In this document: one piece after another, positions 1-7,171 of the stretch
How the letters are laid out: the number at the start of each line of letters is the position of its first letter
How positions within the stretch are numbered: position 1 is the stretch's first letter
Assembly: GCA_963820495.1 (NCBI GenBank)
Contig: CAWGAF010000002.1
Location: 434,001 to 498,000 of the forward strand
From: JBBIPA01 sp963820495
GTDB lineage: Bacteria > Chloroflexota > Dehalococcoidia > GIF9 > UBA5629
Reading direction: 5' to 3'
DNA length: 64,000 nucleotides
Position numbers and translations under genes: made by a program
The notes under the pieces: model-generated
What the model was told of the DNA's origin: nothing
The model's database searches: none
The model's input: the letters and a program-made list of their open reading frames with translations, nothing else

Positions 1-242
1 CCGAAGGCATAGGGGTCATCGACTATAGGTGTGAAGAAATCGATGGTCTGGATAATAGCCAGGTCATCGCTCAGTTTATAGACACCGGCATCGTCAAGAA
101 TATCCATGCCTCGAATTACGTTTTTGTCAGTTAGCAAAGGTAAGCCGCACAAAGCTTTGTTCAGGTCGCCCGGACCTAACTTAGAAGCTCAGCCAGCACC
201 GCTGACAGTCTGGGTTAATTGGGGATGTGCCTTCTCAGCCAA
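1..242 (-). CDS. selD: selenide, water dikinase SelD, selenoprotein, N-terminal part (runs off window edge)
   Basis: SelD makes selenophosphate from selenide and ATP, the selenium donor for SelA. Reading the minus strand from a TTG at 240-242 gives about 80 residues before the window edge. The frame reads LTQTVSGAG, then UGA, then ASKLGPGDL, and later DDAGVYKLSDDLAIIQT and FFTPIVDDPYAFG, all typical of SelD. The UGA (189-191) is codon 18 and falls exactly where other SelD proteins have the catalytic Cys or Sec (Cys17 in E. coli). Downstream sequence stays conserved, so I read it as selenocysteine rather than a stop. A purine-rich ribosome site (AAAGGAGA, 246-253 complement) precedes the TTG. 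A standard gene caller would miss or truncate this gene. selA, selB and selC lie in the same 10 kb, which supports UGA recoding. The C-terminal part is outside the window. Confidence 0.9.
161..179 (-). promoter_or_regulatory. putative bacterial SECIS hairpin in selD
   Basis: Nine nucleotides after the selD UGA, the mRNA can form a 7-bp stem (TTAGGTC with GACCTGA, one G-U pair) closed by the 5-nt loop CGGGC. Bacterial SECIS elements sit about 10-20 nt downstream of UGA with guanines in the apical loop, and they bind the winged-helix domains of SelB. Position, size and loop fit that model. The stem also lies in conserved coding sequence (the LGPGDL region), so some of the pairing could be incidental. 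Confidence 0.6.
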
Positions 243-326
243 TTGTCTCCTTTACATAATTTTAATTGGGTATCAACCCTAATGCTTATTTGTATTCTAG
301 CATCGGCAGAGTCTTTCAAGCAAAAA

Positions 327-344
327 TGAGCTTGTTGCGAAACT
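327..344 (+). repeat. left copy of 18-bp inverted repeat
   Basis: TGAGCTTGTTGCGAAACT here is the exact reverse complement of 1843-1860. The two copies bound a 1.5 kb segment that includes a transposase remnant, so they may be ends of a decayed insertion sequence. Confidence 0.7.
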
Positions 345-351
345 ACTCTTT

Positions 352-651
352 TCATCGTTCTAACACCCAGAATCGCAAAGCTATTACCCAAAACGAAACC
401 ATCTGTAAGCCAAAAAAGGTCACAGCCGCCAGTTGCCATCGGGGGTCTTGTGTCGAAAGCCAAGCAACCGCTGACATGGTTGCAATTACTCCGAAAGCCA
501 CTGGGAAATATACAAGTCGTCTCCTAAGACTTTTTCTTTTCACAACAGATAGATGATTGCCACTTATAGTTTGCCCAATTACAACTCCTGTTAATCCGAC
601 AAATGTAGTAGAAGCGACAATAATTGCCATCATAAGTTCAACGTGATGCAC
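352..651 (-). CDS. small membrane protein, unknown function
   Basis: A 99-residue protein that I do not recognise. It has three hydrophobic segments, at about residues 6-29, 46-66 and 72-97, with a basic cluster (KRKSLRRR) after the first, so it is probably an integral inner-membrane protein. It starts with GTG at 649-651, preceded by a strong ribosome site (GGGAGGA) six bases upstream, which supports real expression. The start overlaps the end of the small HTH gene at 638-799 by about 14 bp, suggesting coupled translation. The stop lies eight bases from the left inverted repeat. The pair may be cargo of the mobile segment bounded by the repeats. Confidence 0.55.
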   Translation of the reverse strand: MHHVELMMAIIVASTTFVGLTGVVIGQTISGNHLSVVKRKSLRRRLVYFPVAFGVIATMSAVAWLSTQDPRWQLAAVTFFGLQMVSFWVIALRFWVLER

Positions 652-799
652 TTGATGTCCTCCCTTTTGTTTTAATAAGTTCGACCTCCCATTTTGGAAT
701 AAGAACCTCCTTTCCTTCTTTCAACCATCTCCAAATAGTTATACGATTAATACCCAACTCTCTTGCGACCTGAGTTTCCGTAAAGAAAAAATCCGAGAT
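638..799 (-). CDS. small excisionase-like HTH protein, start unclear
   Basis: The minus strand here encodes FFTETQVARELGINRI, then TIWRWLKEGKEVLIPKWEVE, and stops at 638-640. This is a MerR/excisionase-type helix-turn-helix, with a recognition helix around NRITIWRWLKEG. No ATG, GTG or TTG is in frame upstream. The GGAGGG about six bases before an ATC codon (797-799) makes a rare start there conceivable. Alternatively, a single-base indel has separated the N-terminus, because another frame upstream is open. The stop overlaps the start of the membrane-protein gene at 352-651, so the two look like an operon. Function is inferred only as DNA binding. Confidence 0.4.
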   Translation of the reverse strand: MSDFFFTETQVARELGINRITIWRWLKEGKEVLIPKWEVELIKTKGRTSSASR

Positions 800-816
800 T
801 TTCGACCCTCCCTGAG

Positions 817-1023
817 ATGCTTGACATGAGCAGAACCTCTATTGAGCGTATTTTCAGTAGGCTCAAAGGACACAGGCGACTGAACAACATTACTGTTTGT
901 CGTATTCGTAAAGTAACAGTTCATTGTTTTCTTTCGCTCATTGTTGTTCAAGCACAGGCCTTGCATTCCATCTTAAGAAATCAATCAAACTCCATTCGAC
1001 AATGTGTTAATAGCATTGCATAA
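817..1023 (+). pseudogene. C-terminal remnant of a DDE transposase
   Basis: The translated stretch TSIERIFSRLKGHRRLNN, followed by a KVTVHCFLSLIVVQAQAL tail, matches the C-terminal end of IS4/IS5/IS1182-like DDE transposases. Those proteins end in a conserved Glu-containing SxERxFSRLKxxR helix followed by a leucine-rich segment. Only about 65 residues remain and the catalytic Asp residues are absent, so this is a dead fragment. It lies inside the 327-1860 inverted-repeat segment and is probably what is left of the element that owned those repeats. The exact IS family cannot be fixed from this fragment. Confidence 0.65.
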
Positions 1024-1077
1024 GAATCTACAATCGTGAGAATCCATATTTGTTTAGAGATACGCTCATAAAGCTGG

Positions 1078-1818
1078 TCAAGTCTGAGAACCTTCCTTAT
1101 CGGAATCTTGTTGCGTCGCCATCTTCAATGCAAGCTTAACAATATCGATTTTAGAGTCTATGGCATCTATAAAGACTTCTTCACAGTTATCTATTTTTGC
1201 CTTTATAATTTTAAGTAAACTAGCATCAATATCACATTTACTAATTATCTGATCCATATTTTCTGCACGCATTTTTGATGTGATAACACTAACTTGCTTA
1301 ACATCTTTAATTTTCAATTTCAACTCTGCTATTTTGGTTGGGGCTTTGATAATCAATACACTATGATGATAATTCCATTGAATAGTAGGGATACCACTCA
1401 TTTTGGTTATATCTTGCACATTTCCACATAAAACGGTTACGATGTCCAGATTAATAAATGAAATTAAGGTAGTAATATATCTTGCTGAATCTGTTCCCTT
1501 ATTATTAATAATCAGTCTACAATCAAAAGAATCGTCTGGATAAACAGTAAATATTTGATAATGCATAGACAATTTGGGCTTTTTAAACCCTGATTTATTA
1601 TTGACCTTCTGTCTTTGTAAATCAAAATAAGTTAAGAACGCAGCAATAAAAAAACCAATAAACAGCAGCACCCAGAACGTATATGGCGGTGGTGTATAGT
1701 TCATGCCAAACCACCTTTCAGCGATATCAAATGGGTCTGATGCGATAGCTGGAATAAGCCAATAAATACGTTTGAGAATACCCAACAGAAAAACGCCGAG
1801 GGTTCTAAAGAAATCCAT
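1078..1818 (-). CDS. hypothetical membrane-anchored protein
   Basis: A 246-residue protein with no family I recognise. It has two hydrophobic segments near the N-terminus (about residues 7-26 and 47-66). These are followed by a roughly 180-residue soluble domain rich in Ile, Lys and Asp that starts after a basic linker (QRQKVNNKSGFKKPK). The topology suggests a hairpin anchor with the soluble part probably cytoplasmic. The coding sequence is more AT-rich than selA or selB and lies just inside the right copy of the inverted repeat (1843-1860), which suggests acquired DNA. No operon partner is visible. It has no detectable enzymatic motif. Confidence 0.55.
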   Translation of the reverse strand: MDFFRTLGVFLLGILKRIYWLIPAIASDPFDIAERWFGMNYTPPPYTFWVLLFIGFFIAAFLTYFDLQRQKVNNKSGFKKPKLSMHYQIFTVYPDDSFDCRLIINNKGTDSARYITTLISFINLDIVTVLCGNVQDITKMSGIPTIQWNYHHSVLIIKAPTKIAELKLKIKDVKQVSVITSKMRAENMDQIISKCDIDASLLKIIKAKIDNCEEVFIDAIDSKIDIVKLALKMATQQDSDKEGSQT

Positions 1819-1842
1819 ATCCCTATTCTACCACTGCAAGAG

Positions 1843-1860
1843 AGTTTCGCAACAAGCTCA
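1843..1860 (-). repeat. right copy of 18-bp inverted repeat
   Basis: AGTTTCGCAACAAGCTCA is the perfect reverse complement of 327-344. It lies 25 bp upstream of the ATG of the 246-residue hypothetical protein. Confidence 0.7.
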
Positions 1861-1976
1861 AAAATATTCAATAAGCCATTGAGATTAATCTTGTCCTGAA
1901 TAAGCTAAAGAGGAGTTTGATAAAATGTTGACGGTTTATTTTTAACATATATCTTGATATAGTAGAATACTTGGGT

Positions 1977-3365
1977 ATGATAAAAGATGAGCTTCGGCGT
2001 TTGCCCAGTGTGGATAGGGTTATCTCTGATGAGAGGATTAAGCAGCTCCAGGGGATTTATCCTCATAGCCTGATTGTGGACATAGTTCGGCAGCGCCTGG
2101 AACAGGAGCGGTTGTCGATTATGAAGGGAAAGCCTTCTTCCACCATCGATAAAATAATTGAGGATATTTTGTTACGAATGAAAATGCTAACTCAGCCTAG
2201 CTTGTGTCCTATTATCAATGCCTCAGGGGTAATACTGCATACTAACTTAGGCCGTGCTCCGATGAGCCGTGAGGCGATAGCTGCTATGGACATGGTTTCC
2301 AAAGTTTATTGCAATCTGGAATTCGACCTGGAAAGGGGAGTGCGTGGCTCACGTCACGTTCATATTGAGCAGCTTTTATGCCAATTAACCGGTGCCGAAG
2401 CAGCATTGGTAGTAAACAATAATGCTTCGGCTATATTGCTGGCACTTACAGCTCTGGCAAAAAGAAAAGAAGTGATTGTGTCACGGGGTGAGGCTGTGGA
2501 GATCGGTGGTGGCTTTCGCATTCCTGATGTTATGAAACAGAGTGGAGCCAAACTGGTGGAAGTCGGTACTACCAACTGTACTTATGATTATGATTATGAG
2601 CAGGCAATAACCAGCCGGACTGCGGCATTGTTGCGTGTACATCCCAGCAATTTCAGGGTAGAGGGTTTTATTCATCATGTTACTCTCGAGGAACTGATGG
2701 CACTAAGTAATAAGCATAACCTTCCTCTGCTGGATGATCTGGGTAGCGGTTGTTTTTTAGACACTACTGTGTTTGGATTAGCTCCGGAGCCAACGGTGCA
2801 AAATAGTATAGCTTTGGGAGTGGGACTTGCCTGTTTTTCTGGTGATAAGCTTGTTGGGGGACCACAAGCCGGTATCATCGTTGGCAGGAAGATTTTTTTA
2901 GATAAGCTGAAGAAACATCCCTTGGCACGTGCCCTCCGCATTGATAAAACAAGGCTGGCAGGTTTAGCTGCAACTTTAATCCATTATTTAAAAGGTGAAG
3001 CATTGGAAAAGATACCGGTGTGGCGTATGGTTAGTATGCCACTGAACGAGGTGGAGCAGCGGGCTAGGCTTTGGGCACAGGCTCTTGGTGATATAGCTAC
3101 TGTAGTTGATGGAGAGACTATGCTTGGTGGAGGTAGTCTTCCTGGAAGTACTTTACCTACTAAGCTGGTGTCAATCGGAGGTGGGGGAGCAAAGAAAAGT
3201 GATAATCCAGCTCAGCTGCTCGGTCAAAAGCTGCGCCAAGGTAATCCACCAGTTATTGGACGTATCAGTGGTGATGTGCTATTTCTCGACCCCAGGTCTG
3301 TGCTGCCTGAAGAAGATAGCACAATGCTTCAGGTATTAAAGGCTGTTGTTAAAAATCTGAAGTAG
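1977..3365 (+). CDS. selA: L-seryl-tRNA(Sec) selenium transferase SelA
   Basis: SelA is a PLP enzyme that converts Ser-tRNA(Sec) to Sec-tRNA(Sec) using selenophosphate. The product is 462 residues from the ATG at 1977, the usual family length. A TTG six bases earlier (1971) is an alternative start. Visible hallmarks are the N-terminal helical domain starting LRRLPSVDRV, the motif NASGVILHTNLGRAPMS, VVNNNASAILLAL, and the PLP-lysine segment CFSGDKLVGGPQAG. No Shine-Dalgarno sequence precedes either start. A TAGAAT hexamer at 1963-1968 would place transcription initiation at about the ATG, so the mRNA may be leaderless. selB follows 71 bp downstream on the same strand and is probably co-transcribed. 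Base composition matches the housekeeping genes. Confidence 0.95.
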   Translation: MIKDELRRLPSVDRVISDERIKQLQGIYPHSLIVDIVRQRLEQERLSIMKGKPSSTIDKIIEDILLRMKMLTQPSLCPIINASGVILHTNLGRAPMSREAIAAMDMVSKVYCNLEFDLERGVRGSRHVHIEQLLCQLTGAEAALVVNNNASAILLALTALAKRKEVIVSRGEAVEIGGGFRIPDVMKQSGAKLVEVGTTNCTYDYDYEQAITSRTAALLRVHPSNFRVEGFIHHVTLEELMALSNKHNLPLLDDLGSGCFLDTTVFGLAPEPTVQNSIALGVGLACFSGDKLVGGPQAGIIVGRKIFLDKLKKHPLARALRIDKTRLAGLAATLIHYLKGEALEKIPVWRMVSMPLNEVEQRARLWAQALGDIATVVDGETMLGGGSLPGSTLPTKLVSIGGGGAKKSDNPAQLLGQKLRQGNPPVIGRISGDVLFLDPRSVLPEEDSTMLQVLKAVVKNLK

Positions 3366-3436
3366 AACCCAGGATAATTTATATTTCACGTCTATTGTGA
3401 GCTATATTTTAAGTATGTAAGATAGAGCACTATATT

Positions 3437-5284
3437 ATGTTTGTAATAGGAACTGCTGGCCATATAGATCATGGTAAGTCGCTTTTGATCCAGAAGTTAA
3501 CTGGAATAGACCCGGATCGCCTACGTGAAGAAAAAGAGCGTGGTATGACTATTGACCTTGGTTTTGCCTGGCTGAAATTGCCCAGTGGCAAAGAAGTGGG
3601 TGTGATAGATGTCCCTGGACATGAACGGTTTATCAAGAACATGTTAGCTGGAATAGGAGGCATAGACCTGGCTCTTCTGGTAATTGCTGCCAATGAAGGA
3701 GTGATGCCTCAGACTAGAGAGCATTTGGCTATACTTGATTTGCTGAAAATAAGCAAAGGAATTGTGGTTATAAGTAAGAAGGACCTGGTAGATGAGGAAT
3801 TGATGACCTTGGTCAAGATTGAGGCGGAGGAACTGATAAAACCGACGACGCTTTCTGCGGCTCCTATTATAGCTGTGTCTGCGGTTACTGGTGAGGGGTT
3901 GTCCGATTTGGTTTCTACGATCGATAACCTTATTTTATCTATCGAGCACAGAAAGGATGTAGGCAGACCTAGACTGCTGATTGACCGTGTTTTTACCATA
4001 TCAGGTTCTGGTACTGTGGTTACGGGGACATTGATAGACGGTTCATTGTCAGTAGGAGAAGACGTCGAAATTATTCCTTCTGGATTGAAAGCAAGGTTAA
4101 GGGGATTGCAAACCCATAATACCAAGGTTGAGATAGCTAGTCCGGGTAGTCGTGTTGCTGCCAATGTTGTCGGTGTGACGTTGGCCCAATTAGAGCGTGG
4201 TGATGTTCTAACTAAGCCAGGCTGGCTGGTGTCGACAAGGCGAATGGATGTGAGGCTAACTATGTTGCCGACTCTACATCGTCCTTTGCACCATGGAGCC
4301 ACCGTCAGTTTTTTTACTGGGGCTGCTGAAGTTTTAGCCAAGGTTCATTTGCTGGAGAAAGAAGAACTTGCTCCTGCAGCCAGCAGCTGGGCGCAGTTTA
4401 CCTTGGATAAGCCGGTGGCTGTGGTTAAAGGTGACCGCTTTATTATTCGCTCACCGATGGATACGCTGGGTGGTGGGGTTATAGTGAGTGCTCATACCTA
4501 TAGACACCGGCGATTCCGTCAGGAAATAATAAAGAGCCTTGAAGCTATTGAGGGTGGTACGGCAGAAGATGCCATAATTTACACGTTGGAGATGAAGCAG
4601 CCGTTGGAGATGAGGAAACTTTTGGTGCAGAGTAATTTATCTACTGACGAGGCACAAAAGGCAATAAATGCACTTGCTAAACAAAAGCAAGTAGTGGTAA
4701 TAGGGCAGGGAGATGGTGCTATTCTGTTCACTAGCTCTGGCTGGGAAGGGTTAGTGAAGAAGGCCGAAGCTGTAGTGGAGAGCTTTCATCAGAAGTTTGC
4801 TACCAGACAGGGCATGCCTAAGGGGGAATTAAGCAGCAAACTTGGACTGTCACCACATTCTCCTGTTTTGCAAAAGTTGTTTGATGCAGGTATTCTCATT
4901 GAAGATGGAGTCGTGGTACGTCTTCCTGCTTATCAGATACAACTGAATCAAGAACAGCAGGTGAAGATCGATAAGTTTTTGCAATCATTGAGTCGGAGTC
5001 CTTATTCACCGCCGAGTGATCTGATGCTTGAACCTGACCTGCTGAACTTGCTTGTTGAGCAGCAGAAAGTAGTAAAAGTAGCGGATGGAGTAGTCTTCTC
5101 TAAGCTAACCTATGATGAGATGGTGAACAAGATACTTACCCGCGCCAGAGAGCGAGGCAGTATTACTTTAGCTGAAGTGCGGGACATGTTTGGGACCAGC
5201 AGGAAGTATGCTAAAGCGCTGCTGGAATATATGGATGAAAAGAAGCTCACCCGCCGTGTTGGTGATGAGCGAGTCGTCAGGTAA
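3437..5284 (+). CDS. selB: selenocysteine-specific elongation factor SelB
   Basis: SelB is the dedicated GTPase that delivers Sec-tRNA(Sec) to UGA codons by binding the SECIS hairpin. It has 615 residues, typical for bacteria. The GTPase motifs are clear: GHIDHGKS (G1), DVPGHERF (G3) and SKKD in place of NKxD (G4). An EF-Tu-like domain follows (GTVVTGTLIDGSL). From about residue 360 come the C-terminal winged helices that bind RNA, including LTRARERGSITLAEVRDMFGTSRKYAKALLEYMDEKK, here split for reading as the LAEVRDMFGTSRKYAKALLE segment. It sits directly after selA and is convergent with the zinc-ribbon gene that ends 10 bp away. Together with selD, selA and selC it completes the Sec pathway. 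Confidence 0.95.
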   Translation: MFVIGTAGHIDHGKSLLIQKLTGIDPDRLREEKERGMTIDLGFAWLKLPSGKEVGVIDVPGHERFIKNMLAGIGGIDLALLVIAANEGVMPQTREHLAILDLLKISKGIVVISKKDLVDEELMTLVKIEAEELIKPTTLSAAPIIAVSAVTGEGLSDLVSTIDNLILSIEHRKDVGRPRLLIDRVFTISGSGTVVTGTLIDGSLSVGEDVEIIPSGLKARLRGLQTHNTKVEIASPGSRVAANVVGVTLAQLERGDVLTKPGWLVSTRRMDVRLTMLPTLHRPLHHGATVSFFTGAAEVLAKVHLLEKEELAPAASSWAQFTLDKPVAVVKGDRFIIRSPMDTLGGGVIVSAHTYRHRRFRQEIIKSLEAIEGGTAEDAIIYTLEMKQPLEMRKLLVQSNLSTDEAQKAINALAKQKQVVVIGQGDGAILFTSSGWEGLVKKAEAVVESFHQKFATRQGMPKGELSSKLGLSPHSPVLQKLFDAGILIEDGVVVRLPAYQIQLNQEQQVKIDKFLQSLSRSPYSPPSDLMLEPDLLNLLVEQQKVVKVADGVVFSKLTYDEMVNKILTRARERGSITLAEVRDMFGTSRKYAKALLEYMDEKKLTRRVGDERVVR

Positions 5285-5294
5285 GGTAGAATAA

Positions 5295-6038
5295 CTAGTC
5301 TGGCAGCACAAATGGTGTTGACTCCTCAGTTTTAAATGAAAAATCACTTGAGATAGCTTCATTTCCAGCTGCATCCTTTGATCTAACTCTGTAGTGGTAA
5401 GTGTATCCTGCCTTCAGATTGGTTAGATTCATGCTATGCGAAATAACCCCTGTTAGCTTTCCCGTAGTAGGGTCGTCCTGTGGTATTGATGGTGCTAAGG
5501 AGCCGTATTGAGTAGTCCTGCCATATTCTACCTGACTGCTGCATGGCTCGTTAGTCTGCCAGATAATTCGGGCACTTATTTTTCCTCTATAAGCAACCGA
5601 TACTGCTGAGATCGTAGGCGCGACTTTATCTGATTTTGCTCCTAATTGCCAGAAAATAATTCCACCAAAAATAATTATTATGCCAAGCAATATAATTATT
5701 AGCAGTGATCTGGTGGATATAGGTCGTCTCCCTGCTACAGCTGAAGCCCATCCAGATTGCTGCCACCAGCTTGAGGGTCTTGCGCCCCAACTCGCTTGTT
5801 GTCCGCCCCAGCCGGGTTGCTGTGCGCTCCATCTCTGTTGCTGAGTATTCCAATTTGATTGTTGGGTATTACCTATGCCAGGGGATGCTCCACAGGTCGG
5901 ACAGATTCTAGCTCCAGGATTGATGGCAGTTCCGCAGTAGGGACAGCCAGTGCTCAACAATTTACCGCAGGTTTGACAGAAACTCTGTCCGTACCTAACT
6001 GGAGACCAGCAATTAGGGCACCTATTGCCTTGCTGCAT
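5295..6038 (-). CDS. double zinc ribbon, single-TM, FN3-like ectodomain protein
   Basis: A 247-residue protein in three parts. Residues 1-55 carry two zinc ribbons (CPNCWSP..CQTCGKL and CPYCGTA..CPTCGAS). Residues 55-105 are a low-complexity Gln/Trp/Gly linker. A hydrophobic segment (about 108-130, LLIIILLGIIIIFGGIIFW) spans the membrane. It is followed by a roughly 100-residue fibronectin type III-like domain, with a conserved pattern around TNEPCSSQVEYGRTTQYG and GYTYHYRVRSKDAAGN. The ribbons are therefore probably cytoplasmic and the FN3 domain outside. The protein at 11855-12997 has the same modules in reverse order. Function is unknown; binding of proteins or nucleic acid by the ribbons is inference. 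It may be co-transcribed with the zinc-finger gene 32 bp upstream (6071-6319). Confidence 0.8.
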   Translation of the reverse strand: MQQGNRCPNCWSPVRYGQSFCQTCGKLLSTGCPYCGTAINPGARICPTCGASPGIGNTQQSNWNTQQQRWSAQQPGWGGQQASWGARPSSWWQQSGWASAVAGRRPISTRSLLIIILLGIIIIFGGIIFWQLGAKSDKVAPTISAVSVAYRGKISARIIWQTNEPCSSQVEYGRTTQYGSLAPSIPQDDPTTGKLTGVISHSMNLTNLKAGYTYHYRVRSKDAAGNEAISSDFSFKTEESTPFVLPD

Positions 6039-6070
6039 GTTTTCCCTTTATATTTTTGGTAGAGACAATT

Positions 6071-6319
6071 TTAACCGAGCCTGGCTACAACAACCTCTCC
6101 GTCTTGCAGGGTAACAGACATTGTCCTATGGCAATTGGGGCAGGTGAGGGGCCCCCTGTAATTAGCTTTGGATGGGTCTATTGGAATTTTTTTAGCACAT
6201 CCCAGACAAATTACCCCTTTTGGTCCTTCTTGTTGGGCAGACTGATGCTGCTTTTTATGGCTGGCTAGCTGTTGTATATCATCGAATTCGATACCGCAGG
6301 TAACACACTTGAAACGCAT
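6071..6319 (-). CDS. small C2H2 finger plus zinc-ribbon protein
   Basis: An 82-residue protein with two metal-binding modules. The first is a C2H2-like finger (CVTCGIEFDDIQQLASHKKQH, given here by its Cys5, Cys8, His21 and His25 region). The second is a four-Cys ribbon (CLGC at about 38-41 and CPNCHRTM at about 60-67). There is no membrane segment, so it is cytoplasmic. C2H2 fingers are uncommon in bacteria; DNA or RNA binding is inferred, not shown. The ATG at 6317-6319 is preceded by an AAGGAGGAAAA-type ribosome site. A good promoter lies at 6369-6397, and the gene probably leads an operon with the zinc-ribbon membrane protein that follows. Confidence 0.75.
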   Translation of the reverse strand: MRFKCVTCGIEFDDIQQLASHKKQHQSAQQEGPKGVICLGCAKKIPIDPSKANYRGPLTCPNCHRTMSVTLQDGEVVVARLG

Positions 6320-6368
6320 TGTTTTTTTCCTCCTTTTCAGCCTTGGTGACTGCTTTCTTATATATTGG

Positions 6369-6397
6369 ATTATATACCTATCTCTGCTGACTATCTA
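6369..6397 (-). promoter_or_regulatory. sigma-70-type promoter for the zinc-finger operon
   Basis: On the minus strand, TAGATA (6392-6397) and a perfect TATAAT (6369-6374) are separated by 17 bp, about 50 bp upstream of the zinc-finger gene start at 6319. Confidence 0.55.
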
Positions 6398-6423
6398 TTT
6401 TAAGCGCGAAGTATTTTTAAAAA

Positions 6424-6473
6424 TAGCGGGAAAGTATAGAGAGCGAACCCACCGAAGACATGGTCGATGCCTC
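6424..6473 (-). repeat. displaced 3' fragment of tRNA-Sec (distal attachment site)
   Basis: Positions 6444-6473 match 10249-10278 within selC at 29 of 30 bases (single difference at 6466). Similarity continues ungapped but decayed to 6426, corresponding to the acceptor end of the tRNA. The copied part is the 3' half of tRNA-Sec: variable arm, T arm and acceptor strand. Its orientation matches selC and it lies on the downstream side of that gene, with an integrase fragment 36 bp away. This is the expected footprint of integration at the tRNA 3' end. Confidence 0.8.
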
Positions 6474-6508
6474 ATTAAGGCTTTCAAGTTGCCCTTTCGG
6501 CTTTTGTA

Positions 6509-6730
6509 TTGATAAACAGTTTCCTTAATTCCAGAAGACAAGGTTTATCTAAAAGAACCATAGAGTTCTACAACTGCTATTTACTTTACTCTATACATAT
6601 TATAGGTACTGATATCAAAGGTCAAGATATGATTGATTTCCTCAATTCTTTGGGGTGTACTAATAATGGTAAGCATGCTTATTTCAGAGCAATTAGAGCT
6701 TTATATCGCTGGCTCTATAGTCTGAACTAA
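6509..6730 (+). pseudogene. tyrosine recombinase/integrase, N-terminal fragment
   Basis: A 73-residue open frame corresponding to the SAM-like core-binding domain of phage-type integrases (FLNSRRQGLSKRTIEFYNCY, then HAYFRAIRALYRWLYSLN). It starts with TTG and stops at 6728-6730. The catalytic domain with the R-H-R-Y residues is absent, and the 260 bp after it show no continuation that I can recognise in any frame. It lies 36 bp from the displaced tRNA-Sec fragment, the usual place for the integrase of a tRNA-targeting element. I treat it as the broken integrase of the selC element. Confidence 0.7.
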
Positions 6731-6990
6731 GGATAAAACAAGGCTTTCCAAGCGTCTATCTAAGCCGTAGACAGAGAGTCTACCTGGCAAAAAAACTCTT
6801 GAATGGGTAGAAAAACGAGTGTTGATATGAAAAAAACTTTATAACTGCCTATTAATTTTCCCTAGACTGGGCAAAGTTAGACTGTAAACTGGCGAAAATT
6901 CTGACGGTAACACCAAACTAGGATAAAGCCTAATGTAAGGGTTAGTAATAAAAAGAGAGGTGAGTACGTAAGTTTTAAATGTTTTGAAGT

Positions 6991-7110
6991 TTAACTTAGA
7001 TTTAATTTCCGATGCGGAGAACTAAAGTTATTTGCCCAGGTTATTAGTTGTTGTTTTCGATATATACGAGCTTCTCTACGATGTTTTGCACATAACACGA
7101 TGAGATATAC
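6991..7110 (-). pseudogene. HNH endonuclease, C-terminal half (interrupted by IS)
   Basis: The minus strand immediately left of the IS reads LIVLCAKHRREARIYRKQQL, then ITWANNF, and stops at 6991-6993. LxxLCxxHHxxxH is the usual sequence after the HNH core, and the N-terminal half with LEIHHLDGNRLNND sits on the other side of the IS (8229-8404). The two halves therefore belong to one gene split by insertion. I cannot confirm that the frame is restored exactly on removing the IS, because the target duplication is not clean. Confidence 0.65.
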
Positions 7111-7171
7111 TGCTCCCCATTAAGACAGGCAGCTAGTTAAGAGAGTAAAATGGCTGAAAGGAAAAACAGCC

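Noticed and set aside
189..191. selD TGA as a true stop making a pseudogene
   Set aside because: Conservation continues in frame after it and the position is the known Cys/Sec site; selA, selB and selC are present and intact.
215..463. 82-codon minus-strand frame and a 96-codon plus-strand frame near 266-556
   Set aside because: Both overlap selD or the small membrane protein gene, which have better ribosome sites and features.
3709..4341. 210-codon open frame antisense to selB
   Set aside because: It overlaps a clear selB frame entirely, has no recognisable domain and no ribosome site.
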